Under the pieces are notes generated by a model. It was not told the DNA's origin. It saw only the letters and a list, made by a program, of their open reading frames with translations, and ran no database searches. Of a stretch of 64,000 nt of DNA, positions 54,583-64,000 are shown one piece after another. This DNA comes from Chenopodium formosanum. Taxonomy: Eukaryota > Streptophyta > Magnoliopsida > Caryophyllales > Amaranthaceae. The stretch covers positions 46,004,303 to 46,068,302 of the forward strand of contig CM044856.1 of assembly GCA_024500155.1 (NCBI GenBank), given 5' to 3'. The position numbers and the translations under genes are program-made. Position 1 is the first letter of the stretch; every line of letters begins with the position of its first letter.

Positions 54583-56545
54583 AAGGGCTCATAATTTCCC
54601 TCACGTATCCTCTAGCCATAAGATCTTCAATTTGCCTTTGCATCTCCTTTGTTTCTTCCGGATTACTTCTATAGGCTGCCTTATTAGGTAATGATGCTCC
54701 CGGAATCAAGTCAATTTGATGCTCTATCCCACGAATAGGAGGTAGTCCCGGAGGTAATTCCTTAGAAAAGACATCCTTGAATTCTTCTAAAACAGATTCC
54801 AATTCATACGGCCTCTTTGCTTGTTTATTTTGATCAATTCGAATCTCATTAGAAACAAGTATATATACCACATTGTTGCTGCAAATTTCTTTTTCTAATT
54901 CCCTCTCACTAATCAAATAAGAACTCTTCGAAATAGAGGTAACATTAGAAGGCTTGTTGCTTATCAAAGGTTTTAAAGCAACCGGCCTCTCTTTTTCTCC
55001 TTTTCTCACAACATACACATTAGTCCTTCCATCAAACTTCACAAATCTATCATTTTGCCAAGGACGGCCTAATAGTATATGACAAGCATCCATAGGACAA
55101 ACATCACACAAAACTTTATCATGAAATTTACCAATTGAATAGGAGATTAAGGCTTGTTTAGTTACCTTAACATCACTCGAATTATTAAGCCAATGAAGCT
55201 TATAAGGGCTTGGATGTTCAGTAGTTGGCCACTTCAATTTGTCTACCAAAGTAGTAGATACCACATTAGTGCAACTCCCCATGTCTATGATCATATCACA
55301 CAACCTATCTTCTACCTTACACCTTGTAAGAAAGATTTTCTCCCTTTGATTGTTTTCCATAGGTACAGTTTTAGAGTGTAGTGCCCTTCTTAGAACCAAA
55401 CTTTGACCATGAGCCTCTGGATCAATTTCGTCAATATGCCCCTCTTCTTCTTCAAAGTTTTCCTCTTCGTTCTTTTCTTCATAGTCACTACCTTGCTCAC
55501 ACTTAGCTTGTTCTTGTTCCCACTTTTGAGCAGTCATTACTGTTTTTGATGGACAATTAGTTGCAATGTGACCAACACTACCACACTTGAAGCACTTCCT
55601 ATCTTCAACAAGCTTTTTAGGAGCTTCAAACTTTGATTTAGTCTCCTTGTAGTTCGAACTAGAACCACTTTTCTCCAAGCTGTTCTTCTCAAAAGGTTTA
55701 GTGAAACCTTTTACAAAGGGCTTAGTGTACGTCCCTTTCTTCCCCTTTATCTGTTTTTCAACTTTCAAAGCTACCTTGCAAACATCCTCAAAGGACCAAT
55801 ATTGTTGCAATTGAACTTTTTCAGCAATATTATCATTCAACCCCGAAATAAATCTAGCAATCTTATGCTCAACAATCTCTTCTAAGCCACATAGCATGCA
55901 TAACTTTTCAAATTCACCAATATAATTCTCAACAGTCATAGAATTTTGTTTAAAAAGTTACATCTTAAGATAAACATCTTGAATATAATCTCTAGGTACG
56001 AACCTCTTTTTCATGTGCCTCTTAAGTTGTTCCCAAGTTGAGATTCTTGCACGCCCCTCCTTATGCCTCTTCTTCTTTAGATTATCATACCAAAGACTAG
56101 CATAACCGGTCAGTTTTAATTCAGCCAATTTGCATCTTTTCCTTTCATCATACTCCTTGTAATCAAAGAGTGTCTCGGCCCTTCTAATCCACTCAAAGTT
56201 TTTTTCAGGTTCATTCATACTCCCATTGAATTCGGGAAGATCTAATCTAAGGTTCCTATCATCGTCCTTTGGTCGATCTCTCCTCCTAGGCCTTGGTGAT
56301 TCATCACTTGAGGAATAATTATTTTGTGGCCTCCTTGGATTCCTCCTTGGTTGTTCTTCCTCACTTAAACCAGAATTAGGGTTAGAATTCCCTTTCCTTG
56401 AAGAATCTCCAGCAAGAGTATCAAGCCTTTTTAATATCTCATCCATCCTTGCTGCCAACTCGTCAATTCGCCTATCTCTTCTAAGATTTTGAGCCTGTTC
56501 TAAGGTTAATCCCCTTGGAACTTGTGGAACCTCCTCGTCACTCAT
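54527..56545 (-). pseudogene. B7 Gag, protease and start of RT (stop and frameshift)
   Basis: MSDEE start at 56545. A Gln codon has become TAA at 55958-55960 (aagatgtaactt), splitting Gag. The same phase continues through the CCHC knuckle, protease (IIDMGSC, active-site Thr replaced by Met) and LVPKKHGSW. Two bases are missing near 54533 (caatacatgc versus caatacacatgc), shifting the rest of RT. Confidence 0.9.
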
Positions 56546-56837
56546 GATTCCTACACAAACCAAGTCAGTTCATGCAAAAATCTTGATTAAAAGATCGAAT
56601 CTTGAAGAAAAACTAGGCAACACAAAAACCGGACTCTCAACCGCAAATCAGTGCACAAACACCAAACGTTTGAGGCTGTGTAGAACGCGTTACTCAACTA
56701 AAAATTATGAAATTTTATATGGTGATAGCTGGACGTTTTTAGAGTTCAATGAAAAAAAAATCACGTACAAATTCCCAGCCAATTGTTCCCAGTTTAATTT
56801 TTACCGAAGTTGCGCAAACCTGCTCTAATACCAAAGA

Positions 56838-57553
56838 TGATGTGAATTATTGATCCGAAAATCAACAAAACACAAGGGATATGTTTAAATCTAATTCTAT
56901 ACAGGAAATCCACCAAGAATTAAACAAAAACTAAGATTAATCAATTAAGAATCCACCTAATTAATCAATCCAAACGAATGTTTTAACTAAAACAAGCAAA
57001 ACACCAATTGATCACAATCAACAAAAAACTCAAGTATGCAACTTAAGAAATAAATCTGAATATTAATCTCTATGTATATCTATTCATGTGTTTACAGCCC
57101 TATTTATAAGACTTAGTTTACCTAGGAAGATTAGGACAAGTCCCTAATTCAATCCTAATTAAACTAGAATTCTAACTTGCTTGAAGAGCAAGCACCTTGG
57201 CGCACAAGCATACACCAAACTGATTTATTTTGCTAACTGATTTTTAAAGCAACTAAATAAATAAATAAAAATTAAAGAACTAAATAAAGATTAAAGATCC
57301 TAATGCTTGAACCAAGAAAAACCCTTTCAAGTTAAAGGTAAAAACTTATAAGCAAAATCTAAGTAAAAAAAATTCAAGAAAGTTCAAGAAAGTGAACTAG
57401 ACTCCAAGAAAAACAACTAAGCAAACCGTGGCTTTGCTTTGATATCCGAGAAAGTGTCCATGCAATGCTTGGCTTGAATCAATGTTTAGGGACAAACTAT
57501 CTTGATGCATGATAAGCAAATCTTCGAAGTTCTCCATGCTTAGACTTGCATCA
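56838..57553 (-). repeat. B7 5' LTR (716 bp)
   Basis: Preceded by a mutated primer site (ctctaataccaaaga). Followed by cccac and Tat-2. Confidence 0.92.
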
Positions 57554-57934
57554 CCCACCTTGACAGTTTGCTCTAGATGGCTTTCGTCCAGAGGAATATC
57601 AAAGTGCCCACCCGCTGGTTGGGGACGGAGATCATCTGACCGGTCCCCGGTCAGTGATTGCTATTTCTTCTCCTTCTTCACCTCCACCAGCTGATTAATT
57701 TTACTTTTCTTTGCGGCTGCTGGAGGGGGTGAATTAGGGTCCTTGACATTGTCAAGATCTATTGGCTCCATCGGCTGACCGGCTGCAACAGCCATTGGTT
57801 TGACGCTTGAGAGATAACACTCCCTTGCCGTCTTCTAATCCTTGTTGAGGGTGCCAACAAAGCCATCATCCTTTTCATACTTGAGAAGCATGAGAGCAGG
57901 GATGATGACGGCTTTGCACTCGTTAAGAGTAGGT
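57554..57934 (-). pseudogene. Tat-2 protease end and protease-RT linker
   Basis: Reverse complement of Tat-1 about 2225-2630: ctgaccggtccccggtcag corresponds to the region at 2500-2525, and gatctattggctcca to the end of the protease region. It ends at about 57934 (ggttggcc), where Tat-3 starts with the opposite element orientation. Confidence 0.85.
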
Positions 57935-58553
57935 TGGCCCCCCAGGCGATGGTGCCAAGCTCAGGCGGCACCCTGATCTTATACCCGTCTCCAAGCGGGT
58001 GCATTTGCTTAAATTTCTCTAAGTTCTCCCTCATTTGGATCCGGTCCTTGGAGGAGACGTGGATGCTGAAGGGATCGTCCTTCTCACTCCACTTTTTCCT
58101 TTCTTCCTCCTCGCTATCCGGAAGAGGGGGCAAGTCGTCGCTGCTGCTCTCAGAGGTAGAGGCGGAGCTGTCACTCTCCGCCTCACCCTCACTTTGGTCC
58201 AAGGGGACAGAGGCGGCCTCGTCGCCGCCTTGGTCACATTCCTCTCAGAAAGAGTCAGCGGGGGTTGAAGGGGCGTGCGGAGGGGATCTCTCCAGAGCCG
58301 TCTGATCTCCCTGACCAGATGTTTCTCCCTCAGGCGTTTGGCCGCCTGAGCCTTCGCTTTTATAATTTGGATTGGTAGCCGTCTGCATAGTCCGAGCCAT
58401 GGTGTCCTGCAGAGACACATAACTGATCGGAATCCATGGCAAAGGGTGGTCCCAACACCCCGAGCCGGCACTCCCAGTCCTAGACTCAGCCGTCCCTGGT
58501 AACCGGCTGGACTCTAACCTAGGTTGTGCCGTGTGTATTGGTGATGCATCCAT
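57935..58553 (-). pseudogene. Tat-3 antisense gene, exon 1 remnant
   Basis: Begins MDASPIHTAQPRLESSRLPG like the Tat-1 gene. The same frame has a TGA at 58245-58247 where Tat-1 has Leu (CTA), then continues DQSEGEAESDSSASTSESS and ends at IAWGA near the Tat-2 junction. The region resembling the gypsy-type transposon domain and all later exons are missing. Confidence 0.9.
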
Positions 58554-58596
58554 TTATTGCAAGAAATATATACAAGCGGCGAAAAAAGAAAAGAGC

Positions 58597-59411
58597 TGAG
58601 AGAGACAGAGACGGTACCTTTGAATTTGATATCTGAAGGAAGGCGGGTCCGGCTGGGTTGCGGAAGAACAAAGTTTCTCGCTTGCGCCTGACTGAAACGG
58701 ATAACTTCTGCTCTCTCAAAGTTTTTCTCTCTAGAAAATTTTAGTAAATGTACAAAATTATGAGGGTAAACGGCTATATATAGAGGGTAAATATGTGGGC
58801 ATTTCCGTAATTTACCCGGAAGGTGAACGGTTACTATGTAACAGTAAAATTACCGCCAACCGGAGAGTGACATGTGTCACAGATGCCACGTGGCGTGCTA
58901 CGTCACATCTGTGAGGGGCAAATGTTTAGGGTAATTTCACCTTGCCACGTGGCCCAATAAGAGGGTGACACGTGTCAGTCCTAGATTGGTCCAAAAGGGG
59001 CCAATCCCTGCACGACACGTGTCCTCCTAGAAATCAAGGGAAAAGGCGGCCTTCAGGCCCAAATCTCGAGAATGCCGCAAAACAGCGCAGCCCACCAATG
59101 ATTAGGGTTCAGTGACCTAATCAGGGGCACAATTCCCAATGTCCCTATAAATAGGAAGATGTCCCTCATTTTGAGGGCACGTTTTATCATTTATTACACT
59201 TGTACTCTCTTACATCAGAGAAACACCTGAGCTTGGAATCCAAGCAGATCCCCACCTAAATTTCTGTACTCTTTATTCCGTTTCAAGTTACTAACTTGAC
59301 CGTCGGAGGCGGAGCTCCAACCACCCGGAGTCTCCGTTATTTTGCAGGTACAGACCGGCCAGACCAGACTTCATGACGTAACTCTCCTGAGGGACAAAAA
59401 CACCCAAAACA
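58597..59411 (+). repeat. Tat-3 LTR candidate (815 bp)
   Basis: Same proposed limits as in Tat-1: purine tract, TGAGAGAGAC, ...acccaaaaca. TATA on - at 58775-58782, TATA on + at 59146-59153, and CACGTG sites between them. The left limit is provisional. Confidence 0.5.
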
Positions 59412-59882
59412 GCCTCTACTTTATTCTTCTCATATTCATGTGCACTTTCTGACTAACATGCAATCATTAGGTTTAACCCTAAACCTGTTTATCTATGTTG
59501 GTTGAATATTAATGCACAAATAAATCTATTATTGGTAATAACTTGAATTATAATCATATTAACCATAAACAAGATTATTAATTATATTATTAAGCGTGAT
59601 TACAAGTACCAATTCCCTTTAAAAATGCATAAAAGGCGTGATAAATCAATAACAATAAATTTAATCAAGCAACATAATATTAACAAACTATATATAAGTT
59701 ATCCGTCAATTAACAAATAACATGAAATAATTCGTAAATTACCAAATTACGTAAATAATTCGTAAATTAACAAATTACGTTAAATACTTCATAAATTAAT
59801 AAATTACATGAAACATTCGCTAATTATATAATTCGACATAACAATAATCATCATCATAATCATAATCATAACAATTATAGTT
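59412..59882. other. AT-rich unclassified DNA, no gene seen
   Basis: Neither Tat- nor CRM-like by eye, and without a usable ORF. It could be older host intergenic DNA or a degraded element. It contains a short degenerate tandem repeat (separate entry) and a simple ataatc/catcataat stretch near 59845-59875. Confidence 0.5.
59701..59842. repeat. Degenerate 28-29 bp tandem repeat, about five copies
   Basis: Units begin near 59701, 59730, 59758, 59787 and 59815. The best two read attcgtaaatta-c-aaattacgt. AT-rich and diverged between units. Confidence 0.7.
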
Positions 59883-60709
59883 CAATCCCTTGAATTTCTT
59901 GTTGTTCTTATTAACTAGTTTATTCTAGTTCATTTTATGCTTTGAATAAATTGTAAACTTTAAACTTATTTTAAGTTTGCAAATTAGTTATATTTTCTTT
60001 AGATTCTATAGCTGATTTAAGTCCGAAATTGTAATGTCACATTCACACAAAGTACAAGTGCAAGATACATCAAGAAGGCAGCCATTTAAGTTTGTGAAAA
60101 AAGCATGGAATCCAAAATTCTTTTAAAAGGAATTTCAAAGCTTTGATTTGGGTGTTACAATCAGTTTCAATGAGGAATTACAAGCCTTCAATTCACCTTC
60201 AACTGGCCGTTTATTTCAGTCAGCATTGGGGCATCTAAAGGGCTTCCAAGTACATCCTTGTCCATAAACATTCAAGCTTATTTCAAGGCTTGAAACAAGG
60301 AGGAGTTATATTTCTTATGCTGTTTGAATTTGGGCGTGAATAATGGGGTGATACACCTCCAAGTTGCTGCTTTGTTGGGCGTGAATCAAGGGGGAGTAAT
60401 ACTCCAAGTTGATGCTTTGTTGGGCGTGAATGAAGGGGGAGTTATACTCTCTTATTTCTGATTTTATTTGGAGGTTACAAATCACCATTTTCTCTTTGAT
60501 GTATCTAGTTAAATAAGGCTTCTTTTATTAATGTATCTAGACAACAAAAACTGATTATCTAGTTTAGGCTACTAGTTGGCTTGTGATTTTAGGAATCCAA
60601 ACGGTTTCTTAGTGGTGTTACTGTATCTAATAAGCCATTGGTTCTTTAGCCTTAACTATCCTTTAGTTTAACCCTTGTGTATTTCGAGTGCTACTCCAAG
60701 TATACAACA
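59883..60709 (+). repeat. C2 5' LTR, left end missing
   Basis: Begins inside the LTR (ttcaatcccttgaatttc, matching C0 near 11896) and ends TATACAACA. The segment that holds the TATA box in C1 is deleted (near 60555), so this LTR probably has no working promoter. Confidence 0.85.
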
Positions 60710-60772
60710 TTTGGCGCTATGAGGAGGGGGATCTAGCAAAACACATACCCAAACACAACCTTAATACAAACC

Positions 60773-61890
60773 ATGGCCAGCGTTCCACCACCTAATTGGC
60801 AAGAATATGTCAATAAGGTTGAACAAGAGAAAGAAGATATGGAGCAACGAATGCAATATTTGCAAGATCAGTTAAAAGATCTTTCTACTAAGTTGCGCCA
60901 TCAAAAAGAGGGCTAACCCAATCATAGTGATTAAGAATTGAGTGAATCTAATTTCAATCACAATGAGAGACCTTCTCATTAAAGAGAAAGGTCACGGCCT
61001 GACAATGACATTAAGGCTGAAATTCCAGAGTATGATGGCAAACTCGATGCTGATGAGTTTGTAGAATGGCTTAGAACGGTGGAGAGAGTGTTTGTTTACA
61101 AGCATACACTGGAAGAAAAAAAGGTGAAGAATGTGGCCTTGAAGTTAAGAAAATATGCCTCAAATTGGTGGGCTAGTGTGTGCGCCAAGAGGGAAAGGCA
61201 AGACAAAGAGAAGGTGAGATCGTGGACCAAGATGAAAAAGATATTAAAACAAAAGTTTCTTCCCACATATTATGTGCAAGAAAACTTTTCCAAGTTCCAC
61301 AACCTCAAACAAGGTACAAAATCAGTAGAAGAATATGCTAGGAAATTTGAAGGATTTGTCATGAAATGTGGAGTAGAGGAAGATGAACCACAAATATTGG
61401 TGCGCTTTTTGGGAGGATTTGACCCAAAAATAGCCAATGTGGCCGAGCTACACCCTTAAACCACTCTTGAAGAGCTCATTATCTTAGCACATAAGATTGA
61501 GCAGCAACAAAAAGCAAGAGGCAAAAGTGATTCGTCACGTTTTGCATCTCAAACCTCATTTCCCCACAAAAAGCAAACATCCAACTTCCCACCTTTCAAA
61601 CCCACATCCAATCAACCTACGTCTAAATCACCTTCACAATACCTAAAATTCCAACCCAAAACCAGCCCCAAGAAGATGTTTTAGGTGTCAAAGCCATGGA
61701 CATTTGGCTAGTGATTGTCCAAATAAAAAGATTGTTACTTTGATTGAGCATGAAGAGGAGGATGAATTAGAAGTTGAAGAGGACAGCAATCTTGAGGAGA
61801 ATGATGAGTATGCATGCCATGGACCGGATGAAGGAGAATGCTTGGTGGTTCGACATACACTAAGCCATATGATTGGCTAAGAAGGGAGCT
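60773..61890 (+). pseudogene. C2 Gag remnant
   Basis: ATG at 60773 (MASVPPPNWQEYVNK). A stop near 60914 (Ser TCA to TAA) and another near 60933 (gattaagaa) break the start. The core is open at 61079-61459 (YASNWWASV, EYARKFEGFVMKCGV). The knuckle region near 61675-61715 is recognisable but frameshifted. Confidence 0.88.
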
Positions 61891-62358
61891 TGCAACTTGA
61901 GGCAATCTTTAACACTCGTTGCACCATTGGTGGTAAGGTATGCACCTTGATTATTGATGGAGGTAGTTGCACCAATGTAGCTTCACAAGTAATGATAGAC
62001 AAGTTGAAAATAAAAACCGTCCCTCACCTTAAACCTTATGTGATTCAATGGCTAAATCATGGTAAAGGGATTCAAGTAACACAACAAGTCTTGTCATAAT
62101 TTAGCATTGATAAAACTTATAAGGAAATGGTGTGATGTTATACCTATGGATGCATGTCATATTTTACTTGGTAGACCTTGGCTATTTGATAGGTGTGTGA
62201 TGCATGATGGGTATAAAAACACATATTCCTTCACTAAGGATGGACAGAAAATACTCCTTACCGCTCTAAACCTCAAAAATAGCCACCCCACATCCACACC
62301 CCCCACTTCCCTTACCACACTCATAAAATCAGAATTGCATGAGTCTGAAGCTCACTAA
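61890..62358 (+). pseudogene. C2 protease remnant
   Basis: LIIDGGSCTNVAS at about 61950-61990 is intact. A stop (cataattt) near 62098 and a small deletion near 62120 (aaggaaatggtgtg) split it. The C-terminal HILLGRPWLFDR block follows near 62155-62190. Confidence 0.88.
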
Positions 62359-62363
62359 CAATT

Positions 62364-64000
62364 TTGAGCCAACTAAATACCCCTTCACAACCGTCACAAA
62401 AAGAACAACACCCACTTCTCACCCCTCTTCTCAAAACCTTTTCCCATGTTTTCCCCGAAGACATTCCCCATTGCCTACCCCGAAAACGTGACATACAACA
62501 CAAAATTGATCTTGTTCCCGGATCAATTCTCCCATACAAACCAGCCTATTGAACCACTACAAAAGAAACCGAAGAGATTAGGAGGCAAGTGGAAGAGTTA
62601 CTGTCCAAGGGTCTTTTTCGTAAGTCTCTTAGTCCATGTGCTTGTCCTACTTTGATTGTGCCTAAGAAGAATGGAGAATGGAGAATGTGTGTAGATAGTA
62701 GATCAATCAACACAATCACTATCAAGTATCGGTTTCCTATTCCAAGATTGAATGATTTGCTTGATGATTTGCATGGTTCTAAAGTGTTCTCTAAAAATTG
62801 ATTTGAGAAGTGGTTACCATCAAATTTGAATTTTCGAAGGAGATGAATGGAAGATCGCTTTCAAGACAAAGGAGGGCCTCTATGAGTGGCTTGTGATGCC
62901 ATTTGGTTTGTCTAATGCACCATCTACATTTATGCGCCTTATGAATCAGGTTATGCAACCTTTCATGGGTAAATTTGTTGTAGTTTATTTTGATGATATT
63001 TTGGTGTATAGTAGGGAGGAAGAAGAGCATTCCTTGCATTTGCAACAGGTTTTTGAAGCCCTTGAACGTGAGAAATTGTATGGTAACTTTGAGAAGTGTC
63101 ATTTCTTCACTTCCCAAGTTATTTTTCTTGGCTTTAAAGCCTCATCACAAGGCATTAAAGTTGATGAGAAAAAGGTTGCTTCAATTCGTGAGTGGCCCAC
63201 GCCACAAACAATTCAACAAGTTCGAAGCTTTCATGGACTTGCTTCTTTCTATAGAAGATTTGTGCGGAATTTTAGTACCCTCATGGCACCTATCACCGAG
63301 CTAACTAAAAATCAGAAGTTAGTTTGGAATGACAAGGCTCAAAAGGCCTTTGATGAGGTAAAACGTCAACTTACTAGTGCACCTATTCTTGCTTTGCCTA
63401 ACTTTGATGAAGTTTTTGAGGTTGAATGTGATGCTAGTGGAGTTGCCATTGGTGCTGTTTTGTCACAAGTTGGGCGTCCCCTTGCCTACTTTAGTGAAAA
63501 ACTCAATGAAGCACAATGGAAGTATAACACCTATGATAAGGAGTTCTTTGTTCTTGTTCTTGCTTTGGACCATTGGAGACATTATCTCATTTCCAAGGAG
63601 TTCATCCTTCATTCAGATCATGAAGCACTCAAGTATCTTCAAAGCCAACAAAAACTCCAACCACGCCATGCCAAATGGGTGGAGTATTTGCAAGCTTTTC
63701 ATTTTGTGATCAAGCATAGGAGAGGCGCCATGAACAAAGGAGCTGATGCACTTTCAAGGAGATACACACTCATGAATTCTTTCAAAGCAAGGGTGATTAG
63801 TGTTGTAGATGTGAAAGCAAGTTACAAAAATGATCATGATTTTGGTGACTTATTTTTAGAATGTTCTAATCATGCTTACAAATATTATTACATTTTAATT
63901 GGCTATTTGTTCAAAGGAAACAGGTTGTGCATTCGAAGATCAAGCCTAAGGAAATCTCCTATCAAAGAGTTTCGGGAAGGAGGAATGGCGGGACACTTTG
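62364..64000 (+). pseudogene. C2 RT, RNase H and integrase start
   Basis: Pre-RT region near 62446-62600, RT with VPKKNGEWRMCVDSRSINTI (62640-62720), one extra A near 62795 (ctctaaaaattg) and a YFDDILVYS box near 62985-63010. RNase H follows (CDASGVAIGAVLSQ, 63425) with DALSRR near 63750. The integrase zinc-binding region (GMAGHF) is cut by the window end. No single frame spans it. Confidence 0.88.

Larger units (their letters stand above)
52266..57553 (-). mobile_element. B7: B-family element with integrase mostly deleted
   Basis: 5288 bp, target duplication cccac (52261-52265 and 57554-57558) in the Tat-2 linker before RT. LTRs 52266-52985 (720 bp) and 56838-57553 (716 bp; the 4-bp difference is a lost aact unit). 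About seven substitutions separate them, so it is of similar age to B3 and B6. Confidence 0.92.
12507..57934 (-). mobile_element. Tat-2: old Tat-lineage element in reverse orientation, split into five pieces
   Basis: Five segments follow one another in the reverse order of Tat-1 pol: 12507-13664 (spacer and integrase end), 29434-29825 (integrase), 43784-44009 (integrase), 50121-52265 (integrase start, both RNases H, RT) and 57554-57934 (RT-protease linker). Each gap is one complete insertion with a 5-bp target duplication: cactt, aagag, cattt, cccac. Removing the insertions gives a continuous match to the reverse complement of Tat-1 from about 5670 to 2225. The gag end is missing; at 57935 the sequence switches to Tat-3. 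Confidence 0.88.
57935..59411 (+). mobile_element. Tat-3: 3' end of another Tat element (antisense-gene exon 1 and LTR)
   Basis: Collinear with Tat-1 from about 8495 to 9965: antisense exon 1 on the minus strand, purine tract, then the LTR with the same end (acccaaaaca, 59411). Everything left of about 57935, namely gag, pol and the rest of the antisense gene, is absent and replaced by Tat-2 sequence in the opposite orientation. It carries one copy of the 336-bp unit. Confidence 0.88.
59883..64000 (+). mobile_element. C2: decayed CRM-like C-family element, runs off the window
   Basis: 5'-truncated LTR (59883-60709), primer-site region, Gag, protease, RT, RNase H and the first part of integrase, collinear with C1. 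It shares LTR wording with C0 and lacks the four 28-bp units of C1. Many stops and indels throughout. The remainder lies beyond 64000. Confidence 0.88.

Noticed and set aside
59470..59500. aaccctaaacc, telomere-repeat-like
   Set aside because: A single CCCTAAA heptamer in AT-rich DNA; expected by chance and not tandem.

Overview
The window is plant nuclear DNA made almost entirely of nested LTR retrotransposons of the Ty3/gypsy superfamily. I see no host protein gene, rRNA or tRNA gene, and no prokaryotic feature. An angiosperm source is indicated by TG...CA long terminal repeats, an initiator-Met-type primer site (TGGTATCAGAGC), TATAAATA boxes in the LTRs, a Tat-lineage element with a second RNase H, and a multi-intron antisense gene with plant-type splice sites. 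Species cannot be named. Two of the three families resemble the CRM (centromeric retrotransposon) lineage, so a pericentromeric or other heterochromatic location is plausible but unproven.

Families (names are mine). Tat-1, Tat-2 and Tat-3 are Tat-lineage elements. C0, C1 and C2 are CRM-like elements with ~1,040 bp LTRs starting TGTTGTAG and ending TACAACA. B1 to B7 are a second CRM-like family with 715-748 bp LTRs starting TGATGCAAG and ending TTCACATCA. B and C insertions that keep both ends make 5-bp target duplications.

Layout. 1-10301: Tat-1 (+), truncated at the window edge. It has gag, protease and pol (RT, RNase H, second RNase H, integrase) on +, then a large spliced gene on the opposite strand, then a 3' LTR region with a duplicated 336-bp end. 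10302-12506: decayed C0, which Tat-1 probably interrupts. 12507-57934: Tat-2 (-), an old element cut into five pieces by insertions: C1 at 13665-29433 (TSD cactt), B3 at 29826-43783 (aagag), B6 at 44010-50120 (cattt) and B7 at 52266-57553 (cccac). C1 itself carries B1 at 17645-22446 (gaagc) and B2 at 23519-28026 (cgagg). B3 carries the fused B4/B5 block at 32396-40248 (ccggt). 57935-59411: the 3' end of a third Tat element (Tat-3), joined head-on to the Tat-2 remnant. 59412-59882: AT-rich sequence without a gene. 59883-64000: decayed C2, running off the window.

State of the elements. Only B5 has an uninterrupted gag-pol frame (34674-39209, 1511 codons). C1 would read through in one frame without its two insertions. 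All other copies carry stops, frameshifts or internal deletions, several at short microhomologies. LTR-pair differences counted by eye agree with the nesting order: B1 and B2 about 1 each, C1 about 3 plus an indel, B4 about 3 plus an indel, and B3, B6 and B7 about 7-8 each.

Most notable: (1) the antisense gene of Tat-1, whose five predicted exons join in phase to about 801 codons; (2) its apparent sharing, with the retroelement, of a divergent promoter that has outward TATA boxes around a cluster of CACGTG boxes; (3) Pol C-terminal tails encoded inside the LTRs of both CRM-like families; (4) the B4/B5 block, where LTR diagnostic bases and a missing target duplication point to ectopic recombination between nested copies.
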